Assembly: GCF_900108855.1 (NCBI RefSeq)
Contig: NZ_FNXY01000002.1
Location: 672,967-736,966 of the forward strand
Source: Dyadobacter koreensis
GTDB taxonomy: Bacteria; Bacteroidota; Bacteroidia; Cytophagales; Spirosomataceae
Direction: 5' to 3'
Length of the DNA: 64,000 bases
A program made the translations under genes and the position numbers. Below, piece by piece: positions 18,276 through 28,320 of this stretch. The notes under the pieces are model-generated. The model did not search any database, was not told the origin of the DNA, and was given only the letters and a program-made list of their open reading frames with translations. Each line of letters opens with the position of its first letter. Within the stretch, counting starts at the first letter, position 1.

Positions 18276-21056
18276 ATGAAAAAACAATTACTGCTTAACA
18301 TCATTCTCCTCGTATTTTTTTTATTCAGGTCAGAACCCAGCCTTTGCCAGAAGCTGATGCTTGGTGGTAAGGTCATTAATAAGGAAACCGGTGCCACAGT
18401 TGTGGGAGCCGCTGTATTGCTCAAAGGGAAATGGTCAGGAACTATAACAAACAAGGAGGGCTTTTTCGAACTTTTGACGGTGATGAAGTTTCCTTTTGTT
18501 ATTTCAATATCCAGTGTAGGTTATGAAAGTAAGGATATAAAAATTGAGTCTCCCGGAGAACTTTTGATCGAACTCACGCCTAAAACCGATTGGATGGATG
18601 AAGTAGTTATCGCTGCTTCAAGGGTGGAGGAAAGCATCCTTAAATCGCCGGTAAGTATAGAAAAAATGAGTGTGCACGATATCCAGAAAACCCCTTCTGT
18701 CAATTTTTACGACGGTTTGCAGAATCTTAAAGGTATAGAATTAACTGCGGTAGGATTAACTAACAAGCAAATTAACACAAGAGGATTTAACTCCGTTTCG
18801 AATAGCCGGTTTCTTCAACTTGTAGATGGCGTCGACAACCAGCCGCCAGGGCTTAATTTTCCCGTCAGTAATCTTTTTGGATCTTCTGAGCTGGATCTTG
18901 AGAGTGTTGAAGTGATTCCCGGATCTGCTTCGGCATTATATGGCCCTGTGGCATTTAATGGATTGCTGATGATGAAAACAAAGAATCCATTTATTTATCA
19001 GGGGTTAAGTGCTCAGGTAAAAACAGGTTTGAATCATATTAATGACACATATGCAGAAGCTCACGGTTTATCTGATCTCGCTCTGCGTTACGCAAAGGTT
19101 TTACATAGAAAACTGGCTTTCAAAACCAACATTTCCTATTTTAAAGGGTTAGACTGGTTTGCTACAAACTATACCGATGTGGATGTGCTGACTGCTGAAA
19201 ATCTGAGTGGAGAAAATAATCCTGCCAGAAATGCACTGAATATTTATGGTGATGAAGTCGTTAGAAATCTCGAGGGAATAGGTCGTGTATCCAGAACGGG
19301 TTATGAGGAAAAGGACTTGCTTAATTATGATACAAAAAGCTTGAAAATCAATGTGACAATAAATTATCGGGTGAACGACGATATGGAGCTTATTTATCAG
19401 GTCAACTATGGTAAAAGTACGGCTGCGCATATGGGAAGCAGCCGGTTTTCACTTACAGACTTTGCTTTAAACCAACATCGGGTCGAATGGAAAGGGCGAC
19501 AATATTTTTTAAGAGCTTATGTTGTTTCAGAGAATTCCCACGACACGTATAATGCGAGAACGCTAGGTCAAAACATTAATCTTACCTGGGTTCGTGACCT
19601 CAATGGAAATGTGGTTACACCAGATCTGGCAACGGATACCTGGTTTAACAGATATACAGAAGCTTTTAAAGGAAATATTCAAAATGTCAGTGGTTCCAAC
19701 CATTCCGCTGCCCGGGTTTTCGCAGATCAGGGAAGATATCTTCCGGGATCGGATGAATTTAAAAGAGAGAAGAAAAGACTGGAGAAAGTTTATGGAAATG
19801 GTGGTGCGGGAATTTTTACAAAAAGCAAGTTTTATCATGTAGAAGGGCAATATGATTTTAACAATATTATCAAGTTTGCTGACGTGTCGGCAGGAGGTAA
19901 TTTTCGGCGTTACGATATGTTTACAAACGGTACTTTGTTTGATGACCGGAATAAAAATATTACGATAAACGAAGGAGGTTTTTTTGTTCAGATTTCGAAA
20001 AAACTTTGGGAGGATAAATTAAAACTTACATTTTCAGACCGCTATGATAAAAATCAAAATTTCAAGGGAAGAATGACGCCCCGCGCGTCGGTTGTTTTAA
20101 CGGTAGCTGAAAATCACAATTTTCGTATGTCATATCAAACAGGTTTCAGAAATCCGATTTCTGTGGATCAATATATAAAACTTACTTCCGGCACAGTCAC
20201 TGTTCTGGGTGGAGTTCCGGAAAATAGCCATGGGATGAACGTTTATGAAAATTCGTTTACTGGTACATCTGTCACAGCTTTTGGCAACGCCGTTAATAGT
20301 TCGATCCAGAATGGTCAGACAAGAGAACACGCAGTATTGCAGAATAAAGACCTCTTAATTAAATCGAAAATTGATTATGTGAAACCAGAACGAGACAGAA
20401 CGTTTGAGATAGGATACAAAAGTTTGCTCAGTAACAGATTGATGATTGATCTTAATTACTACCATAGCGTTTACAATGATTTTATTTTGACTACACGTGT
20501 CGTGCGGCCTCAATCAGAAGTACTCGCTGAAAATTCAACCGTTAACGTAAATGCTGCTTCGGAACTAATTAACAGCCAGGTCCATACCTTTATTCTGACA
20601 ACCAATGCCTCCGATAAAGTGTCGACGCAGGGCGCATCTTTGGGCTTGACTTATCGCTTGCCGCAACACTACTTAATTGGCGGAAACATAACCTGGGCCT
20701 CGTTTAATTTAAAAGACGCAAATCCGAATAATGTCCCGGCATTCAATACGCCGGAATATCTTGGTAATTTAACTTTTGGGAACAGCGAAGTCAGTAAGCA
20801 AATGGGCTTCAATTTGGCTTGGCATTGGCAGGATGCTTTCGATTGGTATGGCGCTTTTAATGAAATGCGGCCGGGAAAGATCAAAGCTTTTTCAACATTT
20901 GACGGACAAATAAGTTGTAAGCTTCCTGCTATGAAATCGATAGTCAAAATTGGCGTAAATAATCTTCTAAATACAAGGGTTTATCAGGCATACGGAGCAC
21001 CTTCCATTGGTGCTATTTATTATATGAGTCTAACTTTCGATGAGCTGTCGCATTAA
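18276..21056 (+). CDS. TonB-dependent outer membrane receptor
   Basis: A 926-aa outer membrane beta-barrel transporter, with a signal peptide from the ATG at 18276 (KKQLLLNIILLVFFLF to SLCQ). A carboxypeptidase-D-like regulatory domain follows (about 25-105: GGKVINKETGATVVGAAVLLKG). The plug domain begins at MDEVVIAASRVEES and includes INTRGF, LVDGVDNQPPG and VIPGSASALYGPVAFNG. The barrel ends with aromatic strands. It lacks the SusC-type length and has no SusD partner, so a siderophore, vitamin or small metabolite is as likely a substrate as a glycan. It follows the sensor kinase gene closely. Confidence 0.88.
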   Translation: MKKQLLLNIILLVFFLFRSEPSLCQKLMLGGKVINKETGATVVGAAVLLKGKWSGTITNKEGFFELLTVMKFPFVISISSVGYESKDIKIESPGELLIELTPKTDWMDEVVIAASRVEESILKSPVSIEKMSVHDIQKTPSVNFYDGLQNLKGIELTAVGLTNKQINTRGFNSVSNSRFLQLVDGVDNQPPGLNFPVSNLFGSSELDLESVEVIPGSASALYGPVAFNGLLMMKTKNPFIYQGLSAQVKTGLNHINDTYAEAHGLSDLALRYAKVLHRKLAFKTNISYFKGLDWFATNYTDVDVLTAENLSGENNPARNALNIYGDEVVRNLEGIGRVSRTGYEEKDLLNYDTKSLKINVTINYRVNDDMELIYQVNYGKSTAAHMGSSRFSLTDFALNQHRVEWKGRQYFLRAYVVSENSHDTYNARTLGQNINLTWVRDLNGNVVTPDLATDTWFNRYTEAFKGNIQNVSGSNHSAARVFADQGRYLPGSDEFKREKKRLEKVYGNGGAGIFTKSKFYHVEGQYDFNNIIKFADVSAGGNFRRYDMFTNGTLFDDRNKNITINEGGFFVQISKKLWEDKLKLTFSDRYDKNQNFKGRMTPRASVVLTVAENHNFRMSYQTGFRNPISVDQYIKLTSGTVTVLGGVPENSHGMNVYENSFTGTSVTAFGNAVNSSIQNGQTREHAVLQNKDLLIKSKIDYVKPERDRTFEIGYKSLLSNRLMIDLNYYHSVYNDFILTTRVVRPQSEVLAENSTVNVNAASELINSQVHTFILTTNASDKVSTQGASLGLTYRLPQHYLIGGNITWASFNLKDANPNNVPAFNTPEYLGNLTFGNSEVSKQMGFNLAWHWQDAFDWYGAFNEMRPGKIKAFSTFDGQISCKLPAMKSIVKIGVNNLLNTRVYQAYGAPSIGAIYYMSLTFDELSH

Positions 21057-21229
21057 AGACGTCTGAGAATAATCTTATTTGTGGTAATTTCTCATAATAA
21101 AATCGTGAAAACTGTTTTAAAATGTAGTACTTTTGAGCCTTTATATAAAGAACACCCAAAGCTGAATCAAATAGTATCCTGTTCTGTCGGATTAATCTTT
21201 GTCCGTAGAAAAATTATATTCGGTTTTAA

Positions 21230-21709
21230 GTGAATTATTTCGCGGAAACAGTGTTCTCTATAAATATATTTATGAAAAAAGGTTTCAAAATTGTTGAGAT
21301 GCCCGGGCAGAAATGCCGGAAAGTTGCGGAAATAAAGCAACAAGGGCACAGAACGGCAAATTTGAAAAGATATGAAACTCCTGATAAGAATCTGACTGTC
21401 AGGTTTTTTTGTAATATAAGCTCTGCTTTTTTTTCCTCGCAGAACGAATTTCAATCATCAGATTATATTTTAACAAAACTCCTGGGAGGAAACGATGTGG
21501 TTTCTCCTGATCAGGAATTATTATCCTCTTTTAATTATAAACTTCAAAAAGCGGCGCGTATCAACTTTGCAGGTTTAACTCATTTATTGGTAAAATCTAA
21601 TAACGAACATCTGGTGACCGATGTTAAAAAAGAAATTTTAACCGACAGATTGGTTGCAGGTGAAAGCGCTATAAAATCTAAAAAACAAATAAAATGGCTC
21701 AGTATTTAA
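21230..21709 (+). CDS. Doubtful hypothetical ORF overlapping guaB start
   Basis: An open frame of 159 codons from a GTG (an ATG at 21272 would give 145). It runs 16 bp into guaB in another frame. The first half reads like translated non-coding DNA. The second half ([19 protein letters not shown]) looks more protein-like but matches no family I know. It may instead be the guaB leader. Confidence 0.25.
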   Translation: MNYFAETVFSINIFMKKGFKIVEMPGQKCRKVAEIKQQGHRTANLKRYETPDKNLTVRFFCNISSAFFSSQNEFQSSDYILTKLLGGNDVVSPDQELLSSFNYKLQKAARINFAGLTHLLVKSNNEHLVTDVKKEILTDRLVAGESAIKSKKQIKWLSI

Positions 21710-23184
21710 ACGAAACATCAAGGACTTTTAGCGAATACCTGTTGATTCCGGGTCTGACGACCAAGGAATGTGTTCCTAACAACGTTTCTTTGAAAACCCC
21801 GCTTACCAAATTCAAAAAGGGACAAACATCTGATATAGAATTAAATATTCCATTTGTATCTGCCATCATGCAGTCTGTTTCGGACGACGGTATGGCTATT
21901 GCTTTGGCAAAGAACGGTGGGCTTTCTTTTATTTTTGGTTCGCAAGGTATTGAGGAGCAGGCGGCTATGATTCGTAAAGTGAAAAATCACAAATCCGGTT
22001 TTGTGATTAGTACTGCCAATCTTACCCAAGAACATACATTAAAGGACGTAATCCAGTTAAAAGGAAAAACGGGCCACTCGACCATTGCGATTACTGACGA
22101 CGGAACAGCTGAAGGCAAACTTTTAGGAATTGTAACCAGCCGGGATTATCGTACAAGTACTGACAGACTGGATAAAAAAGTGAAAGAGTTTATGACTCCT
22201 TTCTCAAATCTTGTAACGGCGCAATTGGGCATTTCTTTAAAAGAAGCCAACGATATTATCTGGGATCATAAGCTGAACAGCTTGCCTGTAATCGATGAGA
22301 ATAACAATTTTAAGTTTTTCGTATTCCGCAAGGATTATGACAATCATAAAGATAATCCGCTGGAACTGTCTGATAGCCAGAAGAAATTGGTTGTAGGTGC
22401 AGGAATTAACACACGCGATTATAAAGAGAGAGTTCCAGCGTTGGTTGAAGCAGGTGCGGATGTTCTTTGTATCGATTCGTCGGACGGATTTTCGGAGTGG
22501 CAAAAAGAAACACTTCAATACATCAAATCCGAATTTGGAGATAAAGTGAAAGTGGGCGCTGGAAACGTTGTGGATAAAGACGGGTTTCTTTACCTGGTTG
22601 AAGCCGGAGCTGATTTTATTAAAGTAGGTGTTGGTGGCGGCTCAATCTGTATCACAAGAGAAACAAAAGGTATTGGCCGCGGGCAAGCGACGGCGCTGAT
22701 CGAAGTGGCAGAAGCTCGTGACGAGTATTTCAAAGAAACAGGAATTTACGTTCCATTATGTTCAGATGGTGGCATTGCACAGGATTATCACATGGTTCTG
22801 GCTCTGGCGATGGGTGCGGACTTTTTGATGATGGGAAGATATTTCGCGCGCTTTGACGAAAGCCCAACGCGTAAATTAATCGTTCAGGGAAATTACGTAA
22901 AAGAATATTGGGGAGAAGGTTCTAACCGTGCACGCAACTGGCAGCGTTATGACATGGGCGATACTGCCGATGGACTTAAATTCGAAGAGGGTGTCGATAG
23001 TTATGTTCCTTACGCTGGAAGTTTGAAAGATAATCTGGCTGTAACCGTTGGTAAAATTAAGTCTACGATGTGCAGCTGCGGAACTACGTCAATCAGTTTA
23101 TTGAAAGAAAAAGCTAAAATTACATTGGTATCTTCGGTAAGTATTGTTGAAGGTGGCGCGCATGATGTGATCGTAAAAGAATAA
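21694..23184 (+). CDS. guaB: IMP dehydrogenase
   Basis: Catalyses NAD-dependent oxidation of IMP to XMP, the committed step of GMP synthesis. It is 496 aa. The TIM barrel is interrupted by a CBS pair (about 105-225, including GIVTSRDYR and [10 protein letters not shown]). The catalytic loop is [12 protein letters not shown] with C319. The IMP phosphate-binding region SDGGI and the mobile flap follow ([12 protein letters not shown], then [15 protein letters not shown]). The flap differs from the E. coli form and matches the IMPDH variant seen in many Bacteroidota. It is cytosolic, ends at a strong terminator and stands alone. Confidence 0.93.
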   Translation: MAQYLNETSRTFSEYLLIPGLTTKECVPNNVSLKTPLTKFKKGQTSDIELNIPFVSAIMQSVSDDGMAIALAKNGGLSFIFGSQGIEEQAAMIRKVKNHKSGFVISTANLTQEHTLKDVIQLKGKTGHSTIAITDDGTAEGKLLGIVTSRDYRTSTDRLDKKVKEFMTPFSNLVTAQLGISLKEANDIIWDHKLNSLPVIDENNNFKFFVFRKDYDNHKDNPLELSDSQKKLVVGAGINTRDYKERVPALVEAGADVLCIDSSDGFSEWQKETLQYIKSEFGDKVKVGAGNVVDKDGFLYLVEAGADFIKVGVGGGSICITRETKGIGRGQATALIEVAEARDEYFKETGIYVPLCSDGGIAQDYHMVLALAMGADFLMMGRYFARFDESPTRKLIVQGNYVKEYWGEGSNRARNWQRYDMGDTADGLKFEEGVDSYVPYAGSLKDNLAVTVGKIKSTMCSCGTTSISLLKEKAKITLVSSVSIVEGGAHDVIVKE

Positions 23185-23208
23185 TTGAACCGGTATTTCG
23201 GAGTGCAT

Positions 23209-23246
23209 AAAAAAAGCTGACTGGCATTTGCCAGTCAGCTTTTTTT
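23209..23246 (+). terminator. Rho-independent terminator after guaB
   Basis: Stem GCTGACTGGCA / TGCCAGTCAGC (11 bp) around TT, preceded by A7 and followed by T7. It lies 25 nt after the guaB stop. Confidence 0.93.
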
Positions 23247-23283
23247 ATGCCAAAGATGCAGATTGTCTATTAATTAAAAATTA

Positions 23284-23315
23284 TTTGCAGAATAATACCG
23301 AATGGTATAATTTTG
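23284..23315 (+). promoter_or_regulatory. Bacteroidota-type promoter for the DHA2 exporter
   Basis: TTTG at 23284-23287, a 20-bp spacer, then TAATTTTG at 23308-23315. This matches the TTTG/TAnnTTTG consensus with ideal spacing. It predicts a leader of about 140 nt before the ATG at 23459. Confidence 0.65.
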
Positions 23316-23458
23316 CATTGTTTTTTGAGATCCAGTCTGAGCGAAAGAAGGAACAAAAGCCGTATTTATAACTTCAAGTTAAGGTCATCCCTGAAAATTT
23401 AATCTGATCATGAAATATCAATTCGCAATCACCTAAAATATACCGATCGTTATTATAT

Positions 23459-24997
23459 ATGAAAAGAATAGTTTTGCTGATAACAGTTATCGCCGCAGCA
23501 GTTATGGAATTAATCGACACCTCCATCGTAAATGTTGCGTTGTCGCATATGAGCGGAAACCTGGGTGCGACGCTGGAAGATACTTCCTGGGTGATAACCT
23601 CCTACGCAATTGCAAATGTGATTATTATTCCAATGACAAGTTTTCTTGCACTCAAACTTGGTCGGCGGAATTATTACATCGGCTCGGTGATCGCCTTTAC
23701 ATTTTTTTCGTTTATGTGCGGACAAGCTTCCGGTATCTGGATGCTCGTCGCTTTTCGTTTTTTACAAGGACTTGGTGGCGGCGCGTTGTTGTCGGTTTCA
23801 CAGGCGATTGTTTTTGAATTGTTCCCCAAAGAAAAACAGAATGTGGCGAGTGCTATTTTTGGCGTAGGTGTATTTCTCGGTCCGACGATCGGCCCGACTT
23901 TGGGTGGATATATCACTGAATTCCAATCCTGGCCGTGGATTTTTTACATCAATATTCCAATCGGCGTGACCGTTGCGGCTTTGTGTTATGTCTTACTGGC
24001 CGAACCAAAAATTAAACAGGAAGCAGGAAGTATTGACTGGACAGGAATTCTATTACTGGCTGTTGGCGTGGGTTCTTTGCAGACTGTTCTGGAACGGGGA
24101 GAAATCGATGACTGGTTTGATGCAAATTATATAATATGGTTAAGCGTAGTCGCAGCATTGGGACTTTCGATATTTATTTACTGGGAATTAAGGATCAAAA
24201 ATCCGGTTGTCAATCTCAGGGTTTTAAAAAGTAAAAATCTAAGTATAGCGGCAGTGGTTACTTTTATTTCCGGAATCGGATTGTTCAGTTCGGTATTTCT
24301 TACTCCTGTTTTCGCGCAGAGATTATTAAATTTCACACCTTCTCAAACTGGCTTATTACTATTGCCAGGGGCATTTTTAGCCATTGGCGGTTTGATCATT
24401 TCCGCCAGGCTTTTGCAGCGGGGTATCTCTCCTTTATTTATGATCACGGCCGGGATGCTGCTTTTTGTTTTGTTCAGCTGGCAAATGTCGCGCTTGAATT
24501 TGCAGGCAAGTGCAACGGATGTAACCATTTCGTTAATCTGGCGGGGTGTTGGTTTGGCCATTGTGACGGTTCCGCTGACTGCACTCGCCGTCTCAGCACT
24601 CGAACCGAAGGACATTCCGCAGGGAGCGGCTTTAAATAATATGATGCGGCAGCTGGGCGGTTCGGTAGGGCTCGCGGTGGTTAATACGTATTTACATAAC
24701 CGTAATGCAATTCACCGCGCCGATCTGGTTTCCAATTTTACAGAATACAATCCTGTCGCTACTCAGCGGATTGCTGATTATACGAATCTTTTCATGAGTA
24801 AAGGCGCGACAGCTACTGACGCTCATAATATGGCGATCGGCCTCGTTGACATGGCAATCACAAGACAAGGTAATTTATTAAGCTTCAACGATGCATATTT
24901 ATTGATCGGCTCTGTCTTTATTTTTGCTTTGCCTTTGCTATTTATGGTTACCAGAAAGAAAGGCGTAAAAGCGCAAATCATCCTTTCTGATCATTAA
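23459..24997 (+). CDS. MFS drug exporter, DHA2 (EmrB/QacA) family
   Basis: A 512-aa inner membrane protein with the 14-TM pattern of the DHA2 drug:H+ antiporters. Motif D1 is seen in helix 1 (MELIDTSIVNVAL), motif A after helix 2 (LALKLGRRNYY), motif B in helix 4 (FRFLQGLGGGALL) and motif C in helix 5 (GVFLGPTIGPTLGG). Most family members work with an HlyD-type adaptor and a TolC-like channel; neither is adjacent. It has its own promoter and terminator and so appears to be a single-gene unit. The substrate is unknown. Confidence 0.88.
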   Translation: MKRIVLLITVIAAAVMELIDTSIVNVALSHMSGNLGATLEDTSWVITSYAIANVIIIPMTSFLALKLGRRNYYIGSVIAFTFFSFMCGQASGIWMLVAFRFLQGLGGGALLSVSQAIVFELFPKEKQNVASAIFGVGVFLGPTIGPTLGGYITEFQSWPWIFYINIPIGVTVAALCYVLLAEPKIKQEAGSIDWTGILLLAVGVGSLQTVLERGEIDDWFDANYIIWLSVVAALGLSIFIYWELRIKNPVVNLRVLKSKNLSIAAVVTFISGIGLFSSVFLTPVFAQRLLNFTPSQTGLLLLPGAFLAIGGLIISARLLQRGISPLFMITAGMLLFVLFSWQMSRLNLQASATDVTISLIWRGVGLAIVTVPLTALAVSALEPKDIPQGAALNNMMRQLGGSVGLAVVNTYLHNRNAIHRADLVSNFTEYNPVATQRIADYTNLFMSKGATATDAHNMAIGLVDMAITRQGNLLSFNDAYLLIGSVFIFALPLLFMVTRKKGVKAQIILSDH

Positions 24998-25062
24998 TTT
25001 AATCAGGATATGATATGAGTTTATTTAATTGCAAATAGTAGTAAAACCTGTATCGCAGATAT

Positions 25063-25096
25063 AAAAAAATCACGTTGGAGAGGACGTGATTTTTTA
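25063..25096 (+). terminator. Rho-independent terminator after the DHA2 exporter
   Basis: Stem AAAAAATCACGT / ACGTGATTTTTT with an 8-nt loop. It lies about 65 nt after the exporter stop and 20 nt from the convergent gene at 25116, so it probably works in both directions. Confidence 0.88.
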
Positions 25097-25115
25097 GTAT
25101 AATGAAGAGGCCATT

Positions 25116-25490
25116 TCAGATATCTCTAAAATGAGGATCATAGAAGCCTTGCCAAATTCCAATTGTATCGTCTAATTTATCCGGCGGACTAGCTAGATAA
25201 TCTTTTATTTTTGTTAGATTCCGAGATTCCGAATGACTTGACGCAGCTTTCACCAGATTTACCAATAACTGGTCAATTTCCGAAGTGTCTTTTTGCCAAT
25301 TTTTACTATATTTATTGTACCAGGTCTCATTCAGGAATGCAAAACCGTCATAGGTGTAGGCGTTTACGATTCCGTCGGAGTCGATGATGACAGCCTCAGT
25401 TGGATGTTCTCGTTCAAGCTGGGCATATTTTTCATTGAAATTTGTCATCCCTTCCCCTAATAGCGCGATATTTCTGAGCGATTTGATCAT
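25116..25490 (-). CDS. Hypothetical protein
   Basis: A 124-aa soluble, mildly acidic protein. The N-terminal half has a beta-rich segment EAVIIDSDGIVNAYTYDGFAF and the C-terminal half is helical. No domain is recognised. An internal ATG (codon 15, MTNFNEKYAQ) could be the true start. It shares a bidirectional terminator with the exporter upstream on the other strand. Confidence 0.55.
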   Translation of the reverse strand: MIKSLRNIALLGEGMTNFNEKYAQLEREHPTEAVIIDSDGIVNAYTYDGFAFLNETWYNKYSKNWQKDTSEIDQLLVNLVKAASSHSESRNLTKIKDYLASPPDKLDDTIGIWQGFYDPHFRDI

Positions 25491-25969
25491 AATTTAATTG
25501 AATTATTTTCAAAAATTTTTTGGGTGTCGTTTAGTATAAAAAGGTACGCGACAATTATCATGCCGAAAAGGCCCTGAAAAAATTTGAAGAATACTTGGCA
25601 AACGGCAGGCGGAAACTTCTACAAAAGAGGGAACCACGAAATAAATCATGGCTCCCCCGGTTGGTGTTAATAGAGCGAGGTTTTACGAAAACCTTAGGTA
25701 TTTTCCACGAAAAGGATTGTCGTGTTTTAGCTCTTTTTAGTAAATTTACAAAATATAATTCTTGTAAGTTATTACCTGATAATATTGGTTACAAAAATCT
25801 TGCCTGAAAATTTTATATGTATGGGTGTTGTCGCTTGTTTTAAAAAAGCCGCTTCAATTGATCAGCAGCTGGTTACAAATATAATCTTTCGCGCTGTTAA
25901 ACACAAATACTACAAACTATTTCTACTCGTTAATCAGGCATATCCCAAAATTATCAAAATCGTACGAAA
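25491..25969. other. Gene-poor stretch
   Basis: AT-rich. The plus strand has an open frame near 25545-25807 that begins after a TAG and reads protein-like for about 25 codons (HAEKALKKFEEYLANGRRKL), then low quality. It may be a remnant, but no family is recognised. Nothing else is seen. Confidence 0.3.
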
Positions 25970-26191
25970 TTATTTATTATGGTTTAGAATGGATAAGCGA
26001 TTTTTAAGATCGTGTGACGCATTTCGGATCAGCATGGCTTTATGTTCCAGTTCAAGTGCCTCCCGATCCCGGCCGCTGGATAGTTTTCGGACCACAGTCT
26101 CCAACAATTCATTTTGCCTTTCAAGCGAGTACTGGGATACTTCTGCCATGATTTTTTCCGCGAGTTCCATTGCTTTGGCTTCTTCTTCCAT
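25970..26191 (-). CDS. Small helical hypothetical protein
   Basis: A 73-aa highly charged, helix-forming protein (EEEAKAMELAEKIMAEV onward) with heptad spacing suggestive of a coiled coil. The pattern of Glu, Lys, Leu and Ala looks coding, and the opposite strand frame does not. No family is recognised. It stands alone. Confidence 0.5.
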   Translation of the reverse strand: MEEEAKAMELAEKIMAEVSQYSLERQNELLETVVRKLSSGRDREALELEHKAMLIRNASHDLKNRLSILNHNK

Positions 26192-26319
26192 GGATTCTTC
26201 GATTTATGATGATGAAAGTGGTAAATTTTGACATTTGGTTTAAAGTGTGTTTTAAATCAATGAATTTTATCTAATCGATACTACAAGATTATCTGATAAC
26301 CGGATCTAAATTGCTTCGA

Positions 26320-26529
26320 TCAGGTATCTGACCAGTAAGGAAAATGGCAATATTTCTGTCGTTTTCCGTCTGGTAAACCAAAGTTTTCTCTAAATAAAAG
26401 CAACGCTTCATTGCGGCTTTCTGCGCTGCCAAAATGTGGAAGGTTTTGCTGAATTTCTAACAAATACAGCTTAGTATCCTTTGTCACATTTAAAATAAAA
26501 ATACCAATAAAACACAAGGTATGTTTCAT
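26320..26529 (-). CDS. Possible small secreted protein
   Basis: A 69-aa frame with a weak signal-like start (KHTLCFIGIFILN) and a polar C-terminus. Coding status is uncertain: it is short and has no recognised motif and no clear promoter. Confidence 0.25.
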   Translation of the reverse strand: MKHTLCFIGIFILNVTKDTKLYLLEIQQNLPHFGSAESRNEALLLFRENFGLPDGKRQKYCHFPYWSDT

Positions 26530-26784
26530 ACAATCCTACATTTTTTATACCATTTTTATTAAGAGGCGATTTTAAATTTTTTATTGGTTAACATGCTGAA
26601 ATACAGAATTGTAAAAACACAAATTTGATCTTTGTTTTGTTTAATTTAAAGTATTCATCAAACGGAGGTATTATAAATATTTCTATAGATGGATCGTATT
26701 CTGTATCCCGTATTGTTTACTTTTGAACAGAGCTTCATAAGAGGTTCTTAAAAGTATAGTTCTATTGATTTTTTGCTGTTTAAA

Positions 26785-27279
26785 ATGATAAAGATTTCTG
26801 AGCTTCCTCTGATTGTTTCGGCCGATCAGTTTCATGCTGCCCGCCAAATTCTTCTTGTGGATGTATTATATGTGGGCGATGCTCCGAGAGCTATGCGCGA
26901 ATATATTAAAGGCACCCACGGCGGCTTTGTCTACGATAAAAAAACTTATATGCCGATCACGCTGACCGGTAACCCGGAAAGTTTGATTGTTAACGCAGAA
27001 AAGGGAATTCATTTCAAATTTGACCGTGGGTTTCAAAACGTTTACCAGTTGGACGGGAACCTCGACGCTGCGATCTGGCATAAAAAGTTATACGATTTGA
27101 CGGCTTACGCAGATAGCCCATCATTAGGTTTTGAGAGGGAAGAAGATTTTGTGATTAACAGGTATCTGGTCAACTATAAAGAATACCCGAAAGCGCCAAC
27201 CAAACTTCTGGAAGTGCCTCAGAAGATGCCAGCCATCGGTACCAAGGCAATGAAAGGTTTGAAACTTGTAGGGAAATAA
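26785..27279 (+). CDS. Hypothetical soluble protein
   Basis: A 164-aa protein beginning MIKISELPLIVSADQF. A TTG four codons upstream keeps the frame but the ATG fits better. It is an alpha/beta protein without signal peptide or TM segment. Conserved-looking stretches are KGTHGGFVYDKKTYMPITL and IHFKFDRGFQNVYQLDG. I do not recognise the family. A hairpin terminator follows directly. Confidence 0.6.
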   Translation: MIKISELPLIVSADQFHAARQILLVDVLYVGDAPRAMREYIKGTHGGFVYDKKTYMPITLTGNPESLIVNAEKGIHFKFDRGFQNVYQLDGNLDAAIWHKKLYDLTAYADSPSLGFEREEDFVINRYLVNYKEYPKAPTKLLEVPQKMPAIGTKAMKGLKLVGK

Positions 27280-27284
27280 TTGAT

Positions 27285-27321
27285 AAAATGCCTCTCGCTA
27301 AAATTACGGGAGGCATTTTTT
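27285..27321 (+). terminator. Rho-independent terminator
   Basis: AAATGCCTC pairs with GAGGCATTT around a 15-nt loop and is followed by T's. It lies between the 26785 gene and the convergent hydrolase gene and may serve both. Confidence 0.8.
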
Positions 27322-27335
27322 GTGGTTGGCAGTAT

Positions 27336-28151
27336 TTATTTTGTTGCACTTATTTCCTCAATAATCTTAGAAACTTCATTGGCATGAGATAGGTGAGCTG
27401 TATGGCCTGCATTCAGGCTATAAACTTTTTTTACAGGTGTAGTCGTGATCATCTGGTCCTGCAAAGTAATTCCGATCGCCTTATCATTGACGGTACGGAT
27501 ATAAAACTTGGGCACACTTCCAAAATTAGCGTCTGTAAGCGTAACTTTCTGTGTCAGTGGCAGAAGAGGTTCTGTTCTGTTTTTATCCAATAGAATCTGC
27601 TTGATCGTTTCGGACCCGTCCTGGCAAAAGATAGCTACCAGATTGTCTTTTTTTACAGAAACGGTAGTCTGGTCTGCACTGAATTCCAACGCTGCGGGTA
27701 ACAATGTTTGTTTGTCGGCAGATGAAATTTCGAGCAAAGATTGTTGTGATTTCGGAAGAAAAGCAGCTAAATAGACAAGTTTGACTATTTTGGACGGAAT
27801 TTTCTCCGAGACCTCGGAAATGACCATGCCGCCCATACTGTGACCAACTAAAATAACTTTGGACGGCTGCGCCTCAATAACCGAAATTACCTTTGCACTA
27901 TAACTTGACAGGGTGATGCCGGCAACCGAAGTCTGGTCGTCGCCGTGCGCTGGCAGCTCCACTGCGATTACCTTATAACCTTTCTTTTCAAGATTTGACT
28001 TTACCGTTGCCCATGCATAAGCGCCTTGCCATGCACCGTGGACAAGTACTACGGTTTCTGTATTGGCAACTGGTGTCGGGCTGGAATTAGAGTTACAGGA
28101 AATTAGTGTGACAGAAAAAAGAATAGTGAAAAATGCAATGATCGTTTTCAT
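27336..28151 (-). CDS. Alpha/beta hydrolase lipoprotein
   Basis: A 271-aa hydrolase exported as a lipoprotein: signal peptide with lipobox TLISC, lipidated Cys19. The oxyanion region is VLVHGAWQGAYAWATV and the nucleophile elbow GHSMGG with Ser105. An acid residue lies in the KFYIRTVNDKAIG region (about 220) and the catalytic His in AGHTAHLSH (about 250). It resembles the EstC/salicylate-esterase-like branch that acts on small esters. Substrate is unknown. It is divergent from the Crp-like regulator at 28321, which may control it. Confidence 0.85.
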   Translation of the reverse strand: MKTIIAFFTILFSVTLISCNSNSSPTPVANTETVVLVHGAWQGAYAWATVKSNLEKKGYKVIAVELPAHGDDQTSVAGITLSSYSAKVISVIEAQPSKVILVGHSMGGMVISEVSEKIPSKIVKLVYLAAFLPKSQQSLLEISSADKQTLLPAALEFSADQTTVSVKKDNLVAIFCQDGSETIKQILLDKNRTEPLLPLTQKVTLTDANFGSVPKFYIRTVNDKAIGITLQDQMITTTPVKKVYSLNAGHTAHLSHANEVSKIIEEISATK

Positions 28152-28180
28152 AAGAACTGAATTTATGTTGGTTTAAAAAT

Positions 28181-28195
28181 TGTTATCGTTTAACA
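28181..28195. promoter_or_regulatory. Candidate operator between hydrolase and Crp-like gene
   Basis: TGTTATCGTTTAACA is a perfect inverted repeat TGTTA-N5-TAACA. It lies 30 bp upstream of the hydrolase start and 125 bp upstream of the regulator, a likely place for a Crp/Fnr-family dimer. This is inference. Confidence 0.35.
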
Positions 28196-28320
28196 GTTCA
28201 AAGGTAGATCACACCATTTTCAATAATTTTCACGTATGTTAAAAAGCGAGAGCGGGCTGTAAAAAAGCTGGTTGCAGGTAATGCAGCGTTAAAAAACAGT
28301 ATCTTCGTGTCTCCAAAAAA

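Noticed and set aside
23284..23458. Possible operator for a TetR regulator before the DHA2 exporter
   Set aside because: No convincing palindrome and no regulator gene nearby.
25595..25807. 70-codon plus-strand frame
   Set aside because: Starts with TTG, has no family signs and low-quality composition in its second half.
25785..26231. 148-codon plus-strand frame
   Set aside because: Ser-rich shadow of the more protein-like minus-strand frame at 25970-26191.
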